Shown: piece by piece, positions 26,246 through 35,186 of the stretch
Layout: every line of letters begins with the position of its first letter
Numbering within the stretch: the first letter of the stretch is position 1
Assembly (NCBI GenBank): GCA_000433475.1
Contig: HF993110.1
Coordinates: 132,604-196,603 of the forward strand
Origin: Mycoplasma sp. CAG:956
GTDB lineage: Bacteria; Bacillota_I; Bacilli_A; RF39; UBA660
Reading direction: 5' to 3'
Length of the DNA: 64,000 nucleotides
Notes under the pieces: generated by a model
The model's database searches: none
What the model saw: only the letters and a program-made list of their open reading frames with translations
Told to the model about the DNA's origin: nothing
Position numbers and translations under genes: made by a program

Positions 26246-26307
26246 AAATAAATGGAAAATAGTTAACTAAAAATTACAAAAGGCACTATTCAAACTAAAA
26301 AAAGTTG

Positions 26308-26316
26308 TGCTATAAT
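26308..26316 (+). promoter_or_regulatory. Extended -10 promoter of the CBS-pyrophosphatase gene
   Basis: TGCTATAAT, a perfect extended -10. It lies inside the longest possible frame, so the start at 26305 cannot be used. A weak -35 (ATTCAA, 26288) gives a 17-bp spacer. Confidence 0.7.
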
Positions 26317-26346
26317 AACCCTATTAAAGAAAGAAGTGTAGTAAAA

Positions 26347-27969
26347 ATGAAAATGACATATGTAATTGGTCATAAAAAACCAGATACTGACTCAGTTTGT
26401 GCATCAATCAGTTACTCTTATTTGAAGAATAAATTAGGTTGGACTACCGAACCAAGAGTCTTAGGAAATATTAATAAAGAAACAAAATTTGTTTTAGACT
26501 ATTTTAAAGTTGAAGAGCCACATTATCTAAATGATGTTAAGGTTCAAATTAAAAATATGTCTTATTTAAAAGATGCTTACATTAATGAACATACATCTAT
26601 TGCTAAAACCTTTGAAGAACTACAAAAACTTGGTGTAACAGGTCTTCCCCTTGTAGATGAGAATAACAAATTAAAAGGTTATATCAATGTAAAAGAAATG
26701 GCTAAAAATATTATTGAAGGTGATATTTATGAATTGAATACATCTTATGCTAACATTTTAGAAGTTTTAAATGGCAAAGAAATATTAAAATTTGATGATG
26801 AAATTAAAGGTGAAATAATAGCAGCTGCTTATAAGAGCAAAACTTTCACTGAAGGAATCGAATTAAATAATAATAATATTTTAATCGTTGCCGATAGACA
26901 ATATATTATTGATTATGCCATTGATTGTGGTGTTAAATTAATAATTATTGTTGGAGATAGAACTTTCCCAGAAGAATTACTTGAAAAAGCTGCATCTAAG
27001 AAAGTTAATGTTATTAGTACTCCAGATTCTACTTATGTAACTGCTAATAGAATGAAATTATGTAATTATATTGAAACTATTAATATTAATCCAACACCTG
27101 TCAAGTTTACTGATTCTGATTATCGTGATAACTTTGTTAGTATTTCTAATAAATATGGTCATACTAACTATCCAATCGTTAATCAAGATAATACATGCGT
27201 AGGTATGCTAAGATTAATTGATCAAAATAACTATGAAAAGTATAAGGTTATTTTAGTAGATCATAATCAACCAATTCAAAGTGTTGACGGCCTAGAAGAA
27301 GCCGAAATTATGGAAATAATAGATCATCATAATTTAGGAAATTTAGGTACTCAAATTCCTATTCAATTTCGTTCAATGCCAGTAGGTTGTACTTGCACTT
27401 TAATTTATCAAATCTATAAAGAAAATAATATTGAAATTCCTGCTAATATCGCTGGCTTAATGTTAAGTGCTATTTTATCTGATACATTATTACTTAAGAG
27501 TCCAACAACTACTGATATGGATGTTGAAGTTGCTCGTAAATTAGCAGCTATTGCTAACCTTGACATTCAAGAATATGGTATGGCTATGTTAAAAGCTGGC
27601 TCATCAATCGCTGGTATGACAATTCCAGAAATCGTTGAACAAGATTTCAAAACATTTAAATTAGGTGAGACATCTATCGGCATTGGTCAAGTAATGACTC
27701 TAGATTTTGATGAAATTGCTAAAGATATGCCTAAATATATTGCTCATTTAGACGATATGTGTGTAAAAAATAATTACAAATTAGCTGTATTATTCGTAAC
27801 TGATGCTGTTCGTAATGGTTCTTACTTACTTTACAGCACAGGTGCAGACAGTATTATTGGTGATGCATATAAGATTAGTGATGTTAAAGAAGGAACTTAC
27901 TTACCAGATATGGTTTCTCGTAAGAAACAAATGTATCCAGCCCTTGCTGCTGTAATATCTAATAATTAA
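26347..27969 (+). CDS. ppaC: Manganese-dependent inorganic pyrophosphatase with CBS and DRTGG domains
   Basis: 540 residues, a CBS-PPase. The DHH part is split: GHKKPDTDSVCAS at the N-terminus and LVDHNQ...IIDHHNLG after the insert. Between them lie a CBS domain (about 70-125), a DRTGG domain (ADRQYIIDYAIDCGVKLIII, then VGDRTFPE) and a second CBS (TNYPIVNQDNTCVGMLRLID). DHHA2 follows with the substrate-binding SRKKQM. Related enzymes are inhibited by AMP/ADP and activated by Ap4A through the insert. It hydrolyses PPi in the cytoplasm. ATG 26347 or 26353 could be used. Confidence 0.93.
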   Translation: MKMTYVIGHKKPDTDSVCASISYSYLKNKLGWTTEPRVLGNINKETKFVLDYFKVEEPHYLNDVKVQIKNMSYLKDAYINEHTSIAKTFEELQKLGVTGLPLVDENNKLKGYINVKEMAKNIIEGDIYELNTSYANILEVLNGKEILKFDDEIKGEIIAAAYKSKTFTEGIELNNNNILIVADRQYIIDYAIDCGVKLIIIVGDRTFPEELLEKAASKKVNVISTPDSTYVTANRMKLCNYIETININPTPVKFTDSDYRDNFVSISNKYGHTNYPIVNQDNTCVGMLRLIDQNNYEKYKVILVDHNQPIQSVDGLEEAEIMEIIDHHNLGNLGTQIPIQFRSMPVGCTCTLIYQIYKENNIEIPANIAGLMLSAILSDTLLLKSPTTTDMDVEVARKLAAIANLDIQEYGMAMLKAGSSIAGMTIPEIVEQDFKTFKLGETSIGIGQVMTLDFDEIAKDMPKYIAHLDDMCVKNNYKLAVLFVTDAVRNGSYLLYSTGADSIIGDAYKISDVKEGTYLPDMVSRKKQMYPALAAVISNN

Positions 27970-27976
27970 TAAAAAT

Positions 27977-28009
27977 AAAGAAAGTCAAATAATTAAGGCT
28001 TTCTTTTTT
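27977..28009 (+). terminator. Terminator after ppaC
   Basis: AAAGAAAGTC (27977-27986) pairs with GGCTTTCTTT (27997-28006), one wobble, followed by T. Confidence 0.8.
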
Positions 28010-28022
28010 ACATTTAAATAAT

Positions 28023-28286
28023 TTACTTAGAAAAATAACAATTATATAAAAGAATTAAATGAATAACAACACTTACAATTAACCATAATTTAAAATACCA
28101 CTTCTTAGTTTTATGATGCCAAGTAGACATTCCTAACCAGCCGCCAAGAAAGCCACCTAAAATAAAGGAAATTAACAGAGTCTTCTCACTAATTCGCCAT
28201 TTGTGCTTCACTGCTAATCTCTTATCGATACCAAAAAGTATGAAACTTAAGACATTAATAAAGAGATAATAATATAAAAGATACAT
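28023..28286 (-). CDS. DUF1294 small membrane protein
   Basis: 87 residues, two to three TM helices. It has the family core FGIDKRLAVKHKWRISEKTL followed by GGFLGGWLGMSTWHHKTKKW. The function of DUF1294 is unknown. GTG at 28295 is in frame, but ATG 28286 is preferred because AGGTGA sits five bases before it. It lies alone on the minus strand between ppaC and the SDR gene. Confidence 0.8.
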   Translation of the reverse strand: MYLLYYYLFINVLSFILFGIDKRLAVKHKWRISEKTLLISFILGGFLGGWLGMSTWHHKTKKWYFKLWLIVSVVIHLILLYNCYFSK

Positions 28287-28356
28287 CCTAATCACCTACA
28301 ACAATTATAAATTAAATTTAAAAAATATGGTAAGATAATATTAAGAATAAATAAAG

Positions 28357-28389
28357 AAAGGAATAGACTTTATGTCTATATAATAAATT
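28357..28389 (+). promoter_or_regulatory. Structured ribosome-binding leader with a 3-codon mini-ORF before the SDR gene
   Basis: AAAGGA (28357-28362) is too far (27 bases) from the SDR ATG at 28390. A hairpin ATAGAC/GTCTAT (28363-28368/28374-28379, 5-nt loop) lies between them. It also contains a mini-ORF, ATG TCT ATA TAA (28372-28383), well spaced from AAAGGA and ending six bases before the real start. Either folding or re-initiation could bring ribosomes to 28390. Confidence 0.5.
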
Positions 28390-29151
28390 ATGAAAGCACT
28401 TATAACTGGAGCATCTAGTGGTCTTGGACGCGATATGGCTAAATATTTATCTAACTTAGGTTGGGATTTAATAGTCGTTGCTCGCCGAGAAGACCGTCTA
28501 AAAGACTTACAAAGAAGTTTGAAAACAAATGTTGAAATAATTAAACTTGATTTAGGAATAGAAGAAAATTGTTACAGGCTATATGAATTAACTAAAGATA
28601 AAAATATAGATTTGCTAATTAATAATGCTGGTTTTGGACTTTTCGGTTTAACTACGGAAACTAATCTTTACCGAGAACTAGAAATGATAAACCTTAATAT
28701 CAAAGCCGTTCATATTTTAACTAAATTGTTTTTAAAAGATTTCTATCAAAAAGATAAAGGAAGAATTTTAAATGTTGCCTCATCAGCAGGCTTCTTAGCT
28801 GGACCTCGTCTTAATACATACTATGCCACTAAAAATTATGTATTGAAATTTACCTTAGCTATTTATGAAGAATTAAGACATCAAAAAAGTAATGTTAAAA
28901 TATCTTGTCTTTGCCCTGGACCCGTAGCCACTGAATTTAATAAAGTAGCCGGTGGTAAGTTTAATATCGAAGAAAAAAAATCTTACCAAGTAGCAAAATA
29001 TGCCATTGATAAAACCCTAAAAAATAAACTTATAATTGTTCCTGGACTTAGTGTTCGCTTAGGATTATTCTTTAATCGCTTTATACCAACCAAACTATCT
29101 TTAAAAATAATTTATCATATCCAAGAACGAAAAGTAAAAAATAATAAATAA
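28390..29151 (+). CDS. Short-chain dehydrogenase/reductase
   Basis: 253 residues, classical SDR. Cofactor loop GASSGLG (about 7-13), ARREDR (favours NADP), NNAGFG, and the active-site pair YYATKNY (Y-x3-K) after the catalytic Ser in SSAGF. The C-terminal tail is positively charged. Substrate unknown; the DltE/YqjQ-like subgroup is a possible home. Start codon sits behind an unusual structured leader (see 28357-28389). Confidence 0.87.
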   Translation: MKALITGASSGLGRDMAKYLSNLGWDLIVVARREDRLKDLQRSLKTNVEIIKLDLGIEENCYRLYELTKDKNIDLLINNAGFGLFGLTTETNLYRELEMINLNIKAVHILTKLFLKDFYQKDKGRILNVASSAGFLAGPRLNTYYATKNYVLKFTLAIYEELRHQKSNVKISCLCPGPVATEFNKVAGGKFNIEEKKSYQVAKYAIDKTLKNKLIIVPGLSVRLGLFFNRFIPTKLSLKIIYHIQERKVKNNK

Positions 29152-29155
29152 TAAA

Positions 29156-29287
29156 TTAATTATTAGTATTTTTATTAACATTAGCTTTTTTAAGAGCTAA
29201 TCTTTTATTTTTACTGCTTTTTCCAGCTATTTCGATAGCTTCATCTACTAGGTAATCTTGAAGACCATCATCAGTAGGTATTTCCAT
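29156..29287 (-). CDS. Possible small hypothetical protein (43 aa)
   Basis: A minus-strand frame starts at ATG 29287 with GGTGAT four bases upstream and ends at TAA 29158-29156. The product (MEIPTDDGLQDYLVDEAIEI, then a Lys/Asn-rich tail) begins acidic and ends basic. Its composition looks coding-like, but it overlaps a stem ATTAGCT/AGCTAAT that may serve as the + strand terminator of the SDR gene. It is therefore a tentative call. Confidence 0.4.
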   Translation of the reverse strand: MEIPTDDGLQDYLVDEAIEIAGKSSKNKRLALKKANVNKNTNN

Positions 29288-29352
29288 AAAATCACCAGAG
29301 ATTGTTATAAATAAAAATTTAACTTTCGTATATACTATTAATGGTGATTAGT

Positions 29353-29862
29353 ATGGAAAACAGTGAAAATAAAGTAAAAAATACATTAAATCAAGAAAAA
29401 GTTAATTATAAAATGTTAATTATTTTTATAGGTTTTGCCCTTGCTGCTGGTTTTTTGGGTTCTCTCTTAGGAGGCAATATGGCATCTTTCAAGACTTTAA
29501 AAAAACCTTTCTTTGCTCCACCACCAATAGTGTTTCCTATAGTTTGGACAATTCTTTATATCCTAATGGGCATTTCCTCATATCTCATTTGCTGTAATAA
29601 AACGGATAAAAAATTCAAAAAAAGAGCTTGCTTCTTTTATTTAATTCAGTTATTAGTAAACACTTTATGGTCATTATTCTTCTTTCGACTAGGGTGGCTA
29701 TTCTTTGCCTTTTTATGGTTACTACTTTTGGCAGTCTTAGTCATTATTATGATTATAAAATTTTATAAGTTAAAACCTCTTGCTGCTTATTTACAAATAC
29801 CATATCTATTATGGCTAATAATTGCTGGTATTTTAAATATCTCAATTGTAATACTTAATTAA
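29353..29862 (+). CDS. tspO: TspO/MBR family membrane protein
   Basis: 169 residues, five TM helices. Family features: ASFKTLKKPFFAPPPIVFPI followed by VWTILYILMGISSYLI, and WSLFFFRLGWLFFAFLWLL in TM3-4. TspO proteins bind tetrapyrroles and influence porphyrin and stress metabolism. ATG 29353 was used because GGTGAT sits four bases upstream; the ATG at 29341 has no site. It stands alone with a terminator after it. Confidence 0.9.
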   Translation: MENSENKVKNTLNQEKVNYKMLIIFIGFALAAGFLGSLLGGNMASFKTLKKPFFAPPPIVFPIVWTILYILMGISSYLICCNKTDKKFKKRACFFYLIQLLVNTLWSLFFFRLGWLFFAFLWLLLLAVLVIIMIIKFYKLKPLAAYLQIPYLLWLIIAGILNISIVILN

Positions 29863-29886
29863 TCATTAAACAATTTAACAAATTTT

Positions 29887-29912
29887 ATCTATCAAAAAAG
29901 ATAGATTTTTTT
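29887..29912 (+). terminator. Terminator after tspO
   Basis: ATCTATC (29887-29893) and GATAGAT (29900-29906), 6-nt loop, followed by seven T. Confidence 0.8.
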
Positions 29913-29965
29913 CTATCTTTAGGACTTTTACATTAAATATTTAAAAATACTTATTTCAATAACAA

Positions 29966-30301
29966 TTAATTAAAATCTCTTTTCCTAATGGCTTCACTAT
30001 ACCATAAACATTCATCTTTTTCTCTATCTTTTAACATTAAAAAGTTATTAATCATTTTATATGTTTTAGGATTCATACTTTTAATATTATAACCAGTTAA
30101 AGGTGAATCATCTTCAATACGACCTAATAAATAATCACAAGAAGTATTTAAATAATTAGCAATTTTTACTAAAGCTTCGCAACTAGGTTGAGCTTTTCCT
30201 GATTCATAAGCACTGATAGTTTCCTGTTTAACATTAATAACTTTAGCTAAGTCAACTTGTGTTATATTTCGTTTAATTCTTATTTTTTTGATATTATTCA
30301 T
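29966..30301 (-). CDS. XRE-family HTH transcriptional regulator
   Basis: 111 residues. Residues about 5-60 are a Cro/CI helix-turn-helix: RIKRNITQVDLAKVINVKQE followed by TISAYESGKAQPSCEALVKI and YLNTSCDYLLGR. The remaining ~45 residues are helical. AGGATGA precedes ATG 30301. Its promoter carries a perfect 18-bp palindrome over the -10 box (30322-30339), which suggests autoregulation; the divergent gene at 30563 may be a second target. Confidence 0.88.
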   Translation of the reverse strand: MNNIKKIRIKRNITQVDLAKVINVKQETISAYESGKAQPSCEALVKIANYLNTSCDYLLGRIEDDSPLTGYNIKSMNPKTYKMINNFLMLKDREKDECLWYSEAIRKRDFN

Positions 30302-30321
30302 AAATCATCCTACCATTTCTA

Positions 30322-30339
30322 TTTATATTATAATATAAA
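30322..30339. promoter_or_regulatory. Perfect 18-bp palindrome, likely operator of the XRE regulator
   Basis: TTTATATTATAATATAAA reads the same on both strands and covers the minus-strand -10 box (TATAAT, 30332-30327). It sits between the divergent regulator and the gene at 30563. Repressor binding here would block the regulator's own promoter. Confidence 0.55.
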
Positions 30340-30355
30340 CAATATTAATTGTAAA
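30327..30355 (-). promoter_or_regulatory. Promoter of the XRE regulator
   Basis: On the minus strand: TTTACA (30355-30350), 17 bases, TATAAT (30332-30327), a near-consensus promoter. Confidence 0.8.
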
Positions 30356-30530
30356 CCAATGGTAAATTATTTTTAAACTTAAATAAACCTCCCTACAGAA
30401 GTTAAAATACACAAGTAATCTACTTCTATAGAACATGCTAAGGCTTAATAATTATTTTCATTATTATATATAAAGAAAACTCCAAGTATTTAAAAAACTG
30501 TCAGATTTTTCTCCAAACTTTAAAAATATA

Positions 30531-30539
30531 TGATAAAAT
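30531..30539 (+). promoter_or_regulatory. Extended -10 promoter of the 30563 gene
   Basis: TGATAAAAT is an extended -10 element; the -35 region (CTCCAA at 30511, 17-bp spacer) is weak, so activation may be required. Confidence 0.45.
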
Positions 30540-30562
30540 AGCGAGCTAGAGTGAGTGGTATT

Positions 30563-31246
30563 ATGCTAAAATTAACAGAAGAAGAAACAACAATTTTATT
30601 AGAAATAAATAAGAAAATTATTTATAATACAAATGTAAAATGGAAAAAACATATTACTAGTATTTTAAAAATAGCTAACCGCGAACATTATTTAGCAAAC
30701 AGAGAACCAAAGAAATTAACTTTTAAAAATAAAGAAGAAATGGCATCCTTCGATGAAAGAATGAAAGACTATTATAATGAGATGATCCCATTTACTAATC
30801 AATTAATTTTTCATAAAGAAATAAAGAGATTATTATTAGGAAAAGATACTACCTACTATATAAATCCCTTAGAAATTTATAAGTACTATACTGGACGTAA
30901 TAACCGTATAACTTTGATAAAATTAATAATTCTTATTAGTCAAAATAATGCAAAATTTACAAATCAAGATATTGGGGCTTTAATGCATTTTGAAAAATTA
31001 TTAGGAACTATTTTTATATCTAGTGATTCTAAATATGAAACTATTATAAATATCTTTTCTAATTATTTAAAAGCTTTAGAATTAGAATGTCAAAAACAAC
31101 CAGCAAATTTAATTAATTTAAAAGCTATAAATAGAATTAATAAAGAATTAATTATAACTTTAGAAAAATATTTAAAAAATGAAAAAATAACAGAAGAAGC
31201 ACCTAAGTCATTAACAATTGAAAAATTAGATAATGCAAAAAAATAA
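30563..31246 (+). CDS. Hypothetical helical protein (227 aa)
   Basis: I do not recognise this protein. It is charged and helical without a signal peptide or membrane segment; notable parts are KWKKHITSILKIANREHYL and YYTGRNNRITLIKLIILISQ. ATG 30563 behind GAGTGGT is preferred over GTG 30551. It is divergent from the XRE regulator and followed by the radical SAM gene after 62 bases without a clear terminator, so it may be under the regulator's control and co-transcribed with the radical SAM gene. Confidence 0.6.
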   Translation: MLKLTEEETTILLEINKKIIYNTNVKWKKHITSILKIANREHYLANREPKKLTFKNKEEMASFDERMKDYYNEMIPFTNQLIFHKEIKRLLLGKDTTYYINPLEIYKYYTGRNNRITLIKLIILISQNNAKFTNQDIGALMHFEKLLGTIFISSDSKYETIINIFSNYLKALELECQKQPANLINLKAINRINKELIITLEKYLKNEKITEEAPKSLTIEKLDNAKK

Positions 31247-31308
31247 TAATATTTATATTTACAATTTAGAAAATAAATGACTAAATAGGAAGGGGATAAA
31301 AGATTTAA

Positions 31309-32130
31309 ATGAAAAAAAGATTTAAAAAAATTTATCTGGAAATAACCAATATATGTAATTTAAAATGTAGTTTTTGTCCAAGTAATAGAAGAAAAAAAGA
31401 AGAAATGTCCTTAGATACTTTTAAAGAAATTTTACCTAAATTAAAAGATTATACTGACTATTTATATTTTCATTTAATGGGTGAGCCTTTAGTTCATAGT
31501 CATATTAATGAATTCATTGATTTAGCAACTGTAAAATTTGGCTTTAAAATTAATATAACTACTAATGGCTACTTGATTAATAAAATTGAAAATAATATCA
31601 ACATCCATCAGCTAAATATATCTCTGCAAGCTATTAAAAGTGATGAAGAAATTGATATTTATCTTCAAAATATCTTTACAGCAGTGGATAAATTACATAA
31701 GCATGGAACGATAATTGTTTATCGCCTGTGGAATGAACAAGCTAGTTCTAAAAAAATTATTGAAAAACTAGAAAAGTATTATAAAACTAACTTAAATGGG
31801 AATAATAAAATACAAGATAATATTTATTTAGACCGAGAAATTCCTTTTATTTGGCCTGATTTAAATAATAATTATTACAATGAAGAAGGTTCTTGTATGG
31901 GACTTCGCAGTCACATTGGCATCTTAGTAAATGGTGATATTGTTCCTTGTTGTCTAGATTATAATGGTACAATAACTCTAGGAAATATTTTAAATGATAA
32001 AATAGATGATATCCTTAAAGGAAAAAGAGCCAAAAATATGCAAGAAAACTTCTTAAATAATAAAAAATGTGAAGAATTTTGTCGTCATTGTAATTTCTAT
32101 GATAGAATAAAAAGTGCCAAAAAAAATTAA
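31309..32130 (+). CDS. Radical SAM protein with C-terminal SPASM domain
   Basis: 273 residues. The radical SAM cluster motif is CNLKCSFC (C-x3-C-x2-C, about residues 16-23), followed by GEPLVHSH and a TIM-barrel-like middle. The SPASM end has CMGLRSHIGILVNGDIVPCC, then KCEEFCRHC, ligands for one or two more Fe-S clusters. SPASM members modify peptides (RiPPs), mature enzymes or form anaerobic sulfatase sites. No RiPP precursor is evident next to it, so the substrate is open. An AGGAAGGGG site lies upstream. Confidence 0.85.
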   Translation: MKKRFKKIYLEITNICNLKCSFCPSNRRKKEEMSLDTFKEILPKLKDYTDYLYFHLMGEPLVHSHINEFIDLATVKFGFKINITTNGYLINKIENNINIHQLNISLQAIKSDEEIDIYLQNIFTAVDKLHKHGTIIVYRLWNEQASSKKIIEKLEKYYKTNLNGNNKIQDNIYLDREIPFIWPDLNNNYYNEEGSCMGLRSHIGILVNGDIVPCCLDYNGTITLGNILNDKIDDILKGKRAKNMQENFLNNKKCEEFCRHCNFYDRIKSAKKN

Positions 32131-32185
32131 TACAGCAAAAGAAAATTAATAAGAAAAATAAATAAAGAAGTAAGGGTGATTTTTT

Positions 32186-35017
32186 ATGAAAAATGATAAA
32201 ATTATAATAAGGGGAGCAAGAGAAAATAACTTAAAAAACATTGACTTAGATTTACCAAAAAATTCACTAATCGTTATGACCGGGGTATCCGGTTCCGGTA
32301 AGTCTTCTCTAGCCTTTGATACCATATATGCCGAGGGTCAAAGAAGGTTTGTTGAAAGCTTATCAAGTTATGCTCGCCAGTTCTTAGGAGGCAGTGAAAA
32401 GCCAGATGTAGATTCTATTGAAGGATTAAGCCCAAGTATTGCTATTGACCAAAAAACTACTAATAATAATCCCCGTAGTACAGTTGGTACTGTAACTGAA
32501 ATTTATGATTATTTAAAATTGTTGTATGCTCGTATTGGTACACCATATTGTCCAAATCATCATACCCCAATCGTTCATCAAAGCATTGAAGAAATGACTA
32601 ATAAAGTTATGAACATGCCAGAAGGTACTAAATTAGAAATAATGGCTCCTATCGTTCGTAATGAAAAAGGAACACATAAAGATATTTTAGATGACTTAAG
32701 AAAAGAAGGGTATTCCAGAGTAAGGGTTAATGGCACTGTTTATGGTTTGGATGAAGAAATTACTTTAGAGAAAAATGTTAAAGATAGTATTGAAGCAGTT
32801 GTTGATAGAATTGTTTTAAGTCCAAGTGAACGTTCACGTGTCTTCGAAGCTATTGAGACTTCAACAAAACTTGCTGATGGTATGGTTTTAATTCATGTTA
32901 TTGACGGTGAAGAAATTTTATGGAGTGAAAAATTTGCCTGTATTGAATGTAATTATTCCCTACCAGACTTAGAACCTAACATGTTTTCCTTCAATGCCCC
33001 ATTTGGAGCTTGCCCAGAATGTAAAGGTTTAGGCTTTAAAACTGCTATTAGTGAAGACTTACTTGTACCTGATAAAACACTTTCTATTAATGAAGGAGCT
33101 ATTCAAACTTTAAAAGATGATACTAATATCTTCTATACTAATGTTAAGACAGCTTGTGATTATTATCATATTGATATGAATAAACCTTATAAAGAACTAA
33201 CTAAAAAAGAAAAGAAAATTCTTCTTTATGGTAGTGATGAACCATTACAATTTGAATATACTGCTAAAAATGGTAATAAAAGATTTACTACCGATTACTA
33301 TGAAGGCATTATTACTAATTTAGAACGTCGTTATATTGAAACATCTTCAAGTTGGATAAGAGAATGGCTAGATAATTATATGATGGAACTAACATGTCCA
33401 GTATGTCATGGTGCCCGTTTAAAAGAAGGCATTCTAAATGTTTTCATTAATCAAAAAAATATCTATGAAATGACCCAAATGAGTATTGGTAATTTACTAG
33501 AATTTATTAGAAATCTAAAATTAACTAAAGAACAGCAAGAAATTAGTAAATTAATTATTAAAGAAATTATAAATCGCTTAGAATTCTTAAAAAATGTGGG
33601 TTTAGATTATTTAACTTTAGATAGAATGGCTGGAACTTTATCAGGAGGTGAACTCCAAAGAATTCGTCTAGCTACTCAAATCGGTAGTCGTCTTAGTGGT
33701 GTCTTATATGTCCTAGATGAACCAAGTATTGGGTTGCATCAAAGAGATAATGATAAATTAATTCGTTCTTTAAAAGAAATGGTTAGTTTAGGTAATACTT
33801 TAATAGTGGTTGAACATGACAGCGATACTATGTTAGCTAGTGATTACTTAGTAGATATTGGACCTCGTGCTGGTAAAGAAGGTGGAAGGGTTATGGCTGC
33901 TGGTACTCCAGAAGAAGTCATGAAAAATCCAAACTCTTTAACTGGTAAGTACCTATCTGGCAAGTACTTTATTCCTATTCCTAAAGAAAGAAGAAAAGGT
34001 AATGGTAAGTTCTTGGAGATAATCGGCGCTACTGAGCATAATTTAAAAAATATTGATGTCAAAATACCTCTAGGCAAGTTTGTTTGTGTAACTGGTGTAT
34101 CTGGTTCTGGTAAGAGTTCCTTAGTAAATGAAATTCTTTATAAATCAGTATTTAAAAATATTTATCCAAAATCCAAAGTTTTTCCAGGCAAATGTAAGAA
34201 GATTAAAGGTATAAATGAAATTGATAAAGTTGTTCAAATTTCCCAAGACCCAATCGGCCGTACCCCAAGAAGTAATCCTGCTACATATGTTGGCTTATTT
34301 GACGATATAAGAGATTTACTAGCTCAAACCAAAGAAGCTAAAATTCGTGGCTTTGATAAAGGACGTTTTTCCTTTAATGTTAAAGGTGGACGTTGTGAAG
34401 CTTGTTATGGGGATGGTGTTAAGAAAATAGAAATGCACTTCTTACCAGATGTTTATGTTCCTTGTGAAGTTTGCCATGGAACTCGCTATAATAAAGATAC
34501 TTTAAATATTCGCTACAAGGGTAAGAATATCGCTGATATTTTGAAAATGCGTGTGGAAGAAGCCCAAGAATTCTTTAGTAATGTTCCAAAAATAAAGAGT
34601 ACTTTAGATATTATGATGGATGTTGGTTTATCATATGTTGAATTAGGCCAAGGTGCTCCAACTTTATCTGGCGGTGAAGCTGGTCGTGTTAAATTAGCTA
34701 AAGAATTACAAAAGAAACCTACTGGCAAGAGTTTATTCATTTTAGATGAACCTACTACAGGTCTTCATATTGATGATATTAAAAAGCTATTAGTTATTTT
34801 ACAAAGAATAGTTGACAACGGAGATACCGTTGTCGTTATCGAACACAATTTAGATGTTATAAAAGTAGCTGACTATATTATCGATTTAGGTCCAGAAGGC
34901 GGGGCTTTAGGTGGAAAGATAGTATGTACGGGAACTCCAGAAGAAGTTGCTGAAAATCCTAACTCATATACAGGTCAATATTTAAAGAAATATTTAATCG
35001 ATAAATATCGTATCTAA
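32186..35017 (+). CDS. uvrA: Excinuclease ABC subunit A
   Basis: 943 residues, full length. Two ABC ATPase halves: Walker A GVSGSGKSS occurs twice (about residue 32 and 650), with two LSGGE signatures (TLSGGELQRIRLA; TLSGGEAGRVKLA). Zinc fingers are seen as CIECNYSLPDLEP...CPEC and CEACYGDG...CEVCHG. It scans DNA for helix-distorting damage and loads UvrB. AGGGTGA precedes the ATG. It is separated from uvrB by a 6-kb accessory block. Confidence 0.98.
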   Translation: MKNDKIIIRGARENNLKNIDLDLPKNSLIVMTGVSGSGKSSLAFDTIYAEGQRRFVESLSSYARQFLGGSEKPDVDSIEGLSPSIAIDQKTTNNNPRSTVGTVTEIYDYLKLLYARIGTPYCPNHHTPIVHQSIEEMTNKVMNMPEGTKLEIMAPIVRNEKGTHKDILDDLRKEGYSRVRVNGTVYGLDEEITLEKNVKDSIEAVVDRIVLSPSERSRVFEAIETSTKLADGMVLIHVIDGEEILWSEKFACIECNYSLPDLEPNMFSFNAPFGACPECKGLGFKTAISEDLLVPDKTLSINEGAIQTLKDDTNIFYTNVKTACDYYHIDMNKPYKELTKKEKKILLYGSDEPLQFEYTAKNGNKRFTTDYYEGIITNLERRYIETSSSWIREWLDNYMMELTCPVCHGARLKEGILNVFINQKNIYEMTQMSIGNLLEFIRNLKLTKEQQEISKLIIKEIINRLEFLKNVGLDYLTLDRMAGTLSGGELQRIRLATQIGSRLSGVLYVLDEPSIGLHQRDNDKLIRSLKEMVSLGNTLIVVEHDSDTMLASDYLVDIGPRAGKEGGRVMAAGTPEEVMKNPNSLTGKYLSGKYFIPIPKERRKGNGKFLEIIGATEHNLKNIDVKIPLGKFVCVTGVSGSGKSSLVNEILYKSVFKNIYPKSKVFPGKCKKIKGINEIDKVVQISQDPIGRTPRSNPATYVGLFDDIRDLLAQTKEAKIRGFDKGRFSFNVKGGRCEACYGDGVKKIEMHFLPDVYVPCEVCHGTRYNKDTLNIRYKGKNIADILKMRVEEAQEFFSNVPKIKSTLDIMMDVGLSYVELGQGAPTLSGGEAGRVKLAKELQKKPTGKSLFILDEPTTGLHIDDIKKLLVILQRIVDNGDTVVVIEHNLDVIKVADYIIDLGPEGGALGGKIVCTGTPEEVAENPNSYTGQYLKKYLIDKYRI

Positions 35018-35041
35018 AAAATATAAATTATACTTATAAAC

Positions 35042-35090
35042 AAAAATAGATATAAAATAACATTTCTTAGTCAATTAATATCTATTTTTT
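35042..35090 (+). terminator. Terminator after uvrA
   Basis: AAAAATAGATAT (35042-35053) and ATATCTATTTTT (35078-35089) form a perfect 12-bp stem with a 24-nt loop. Confidence 0.7.
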
Positions 35091-35186
35091 AGCATCTTAT
35101 CAAATAGTCATTAAATTTTGTTTATACTCGATAAGCACTTTTTCTATTAGCACCATTAAACTCATCTAGTAAAACTAATATGTTTT

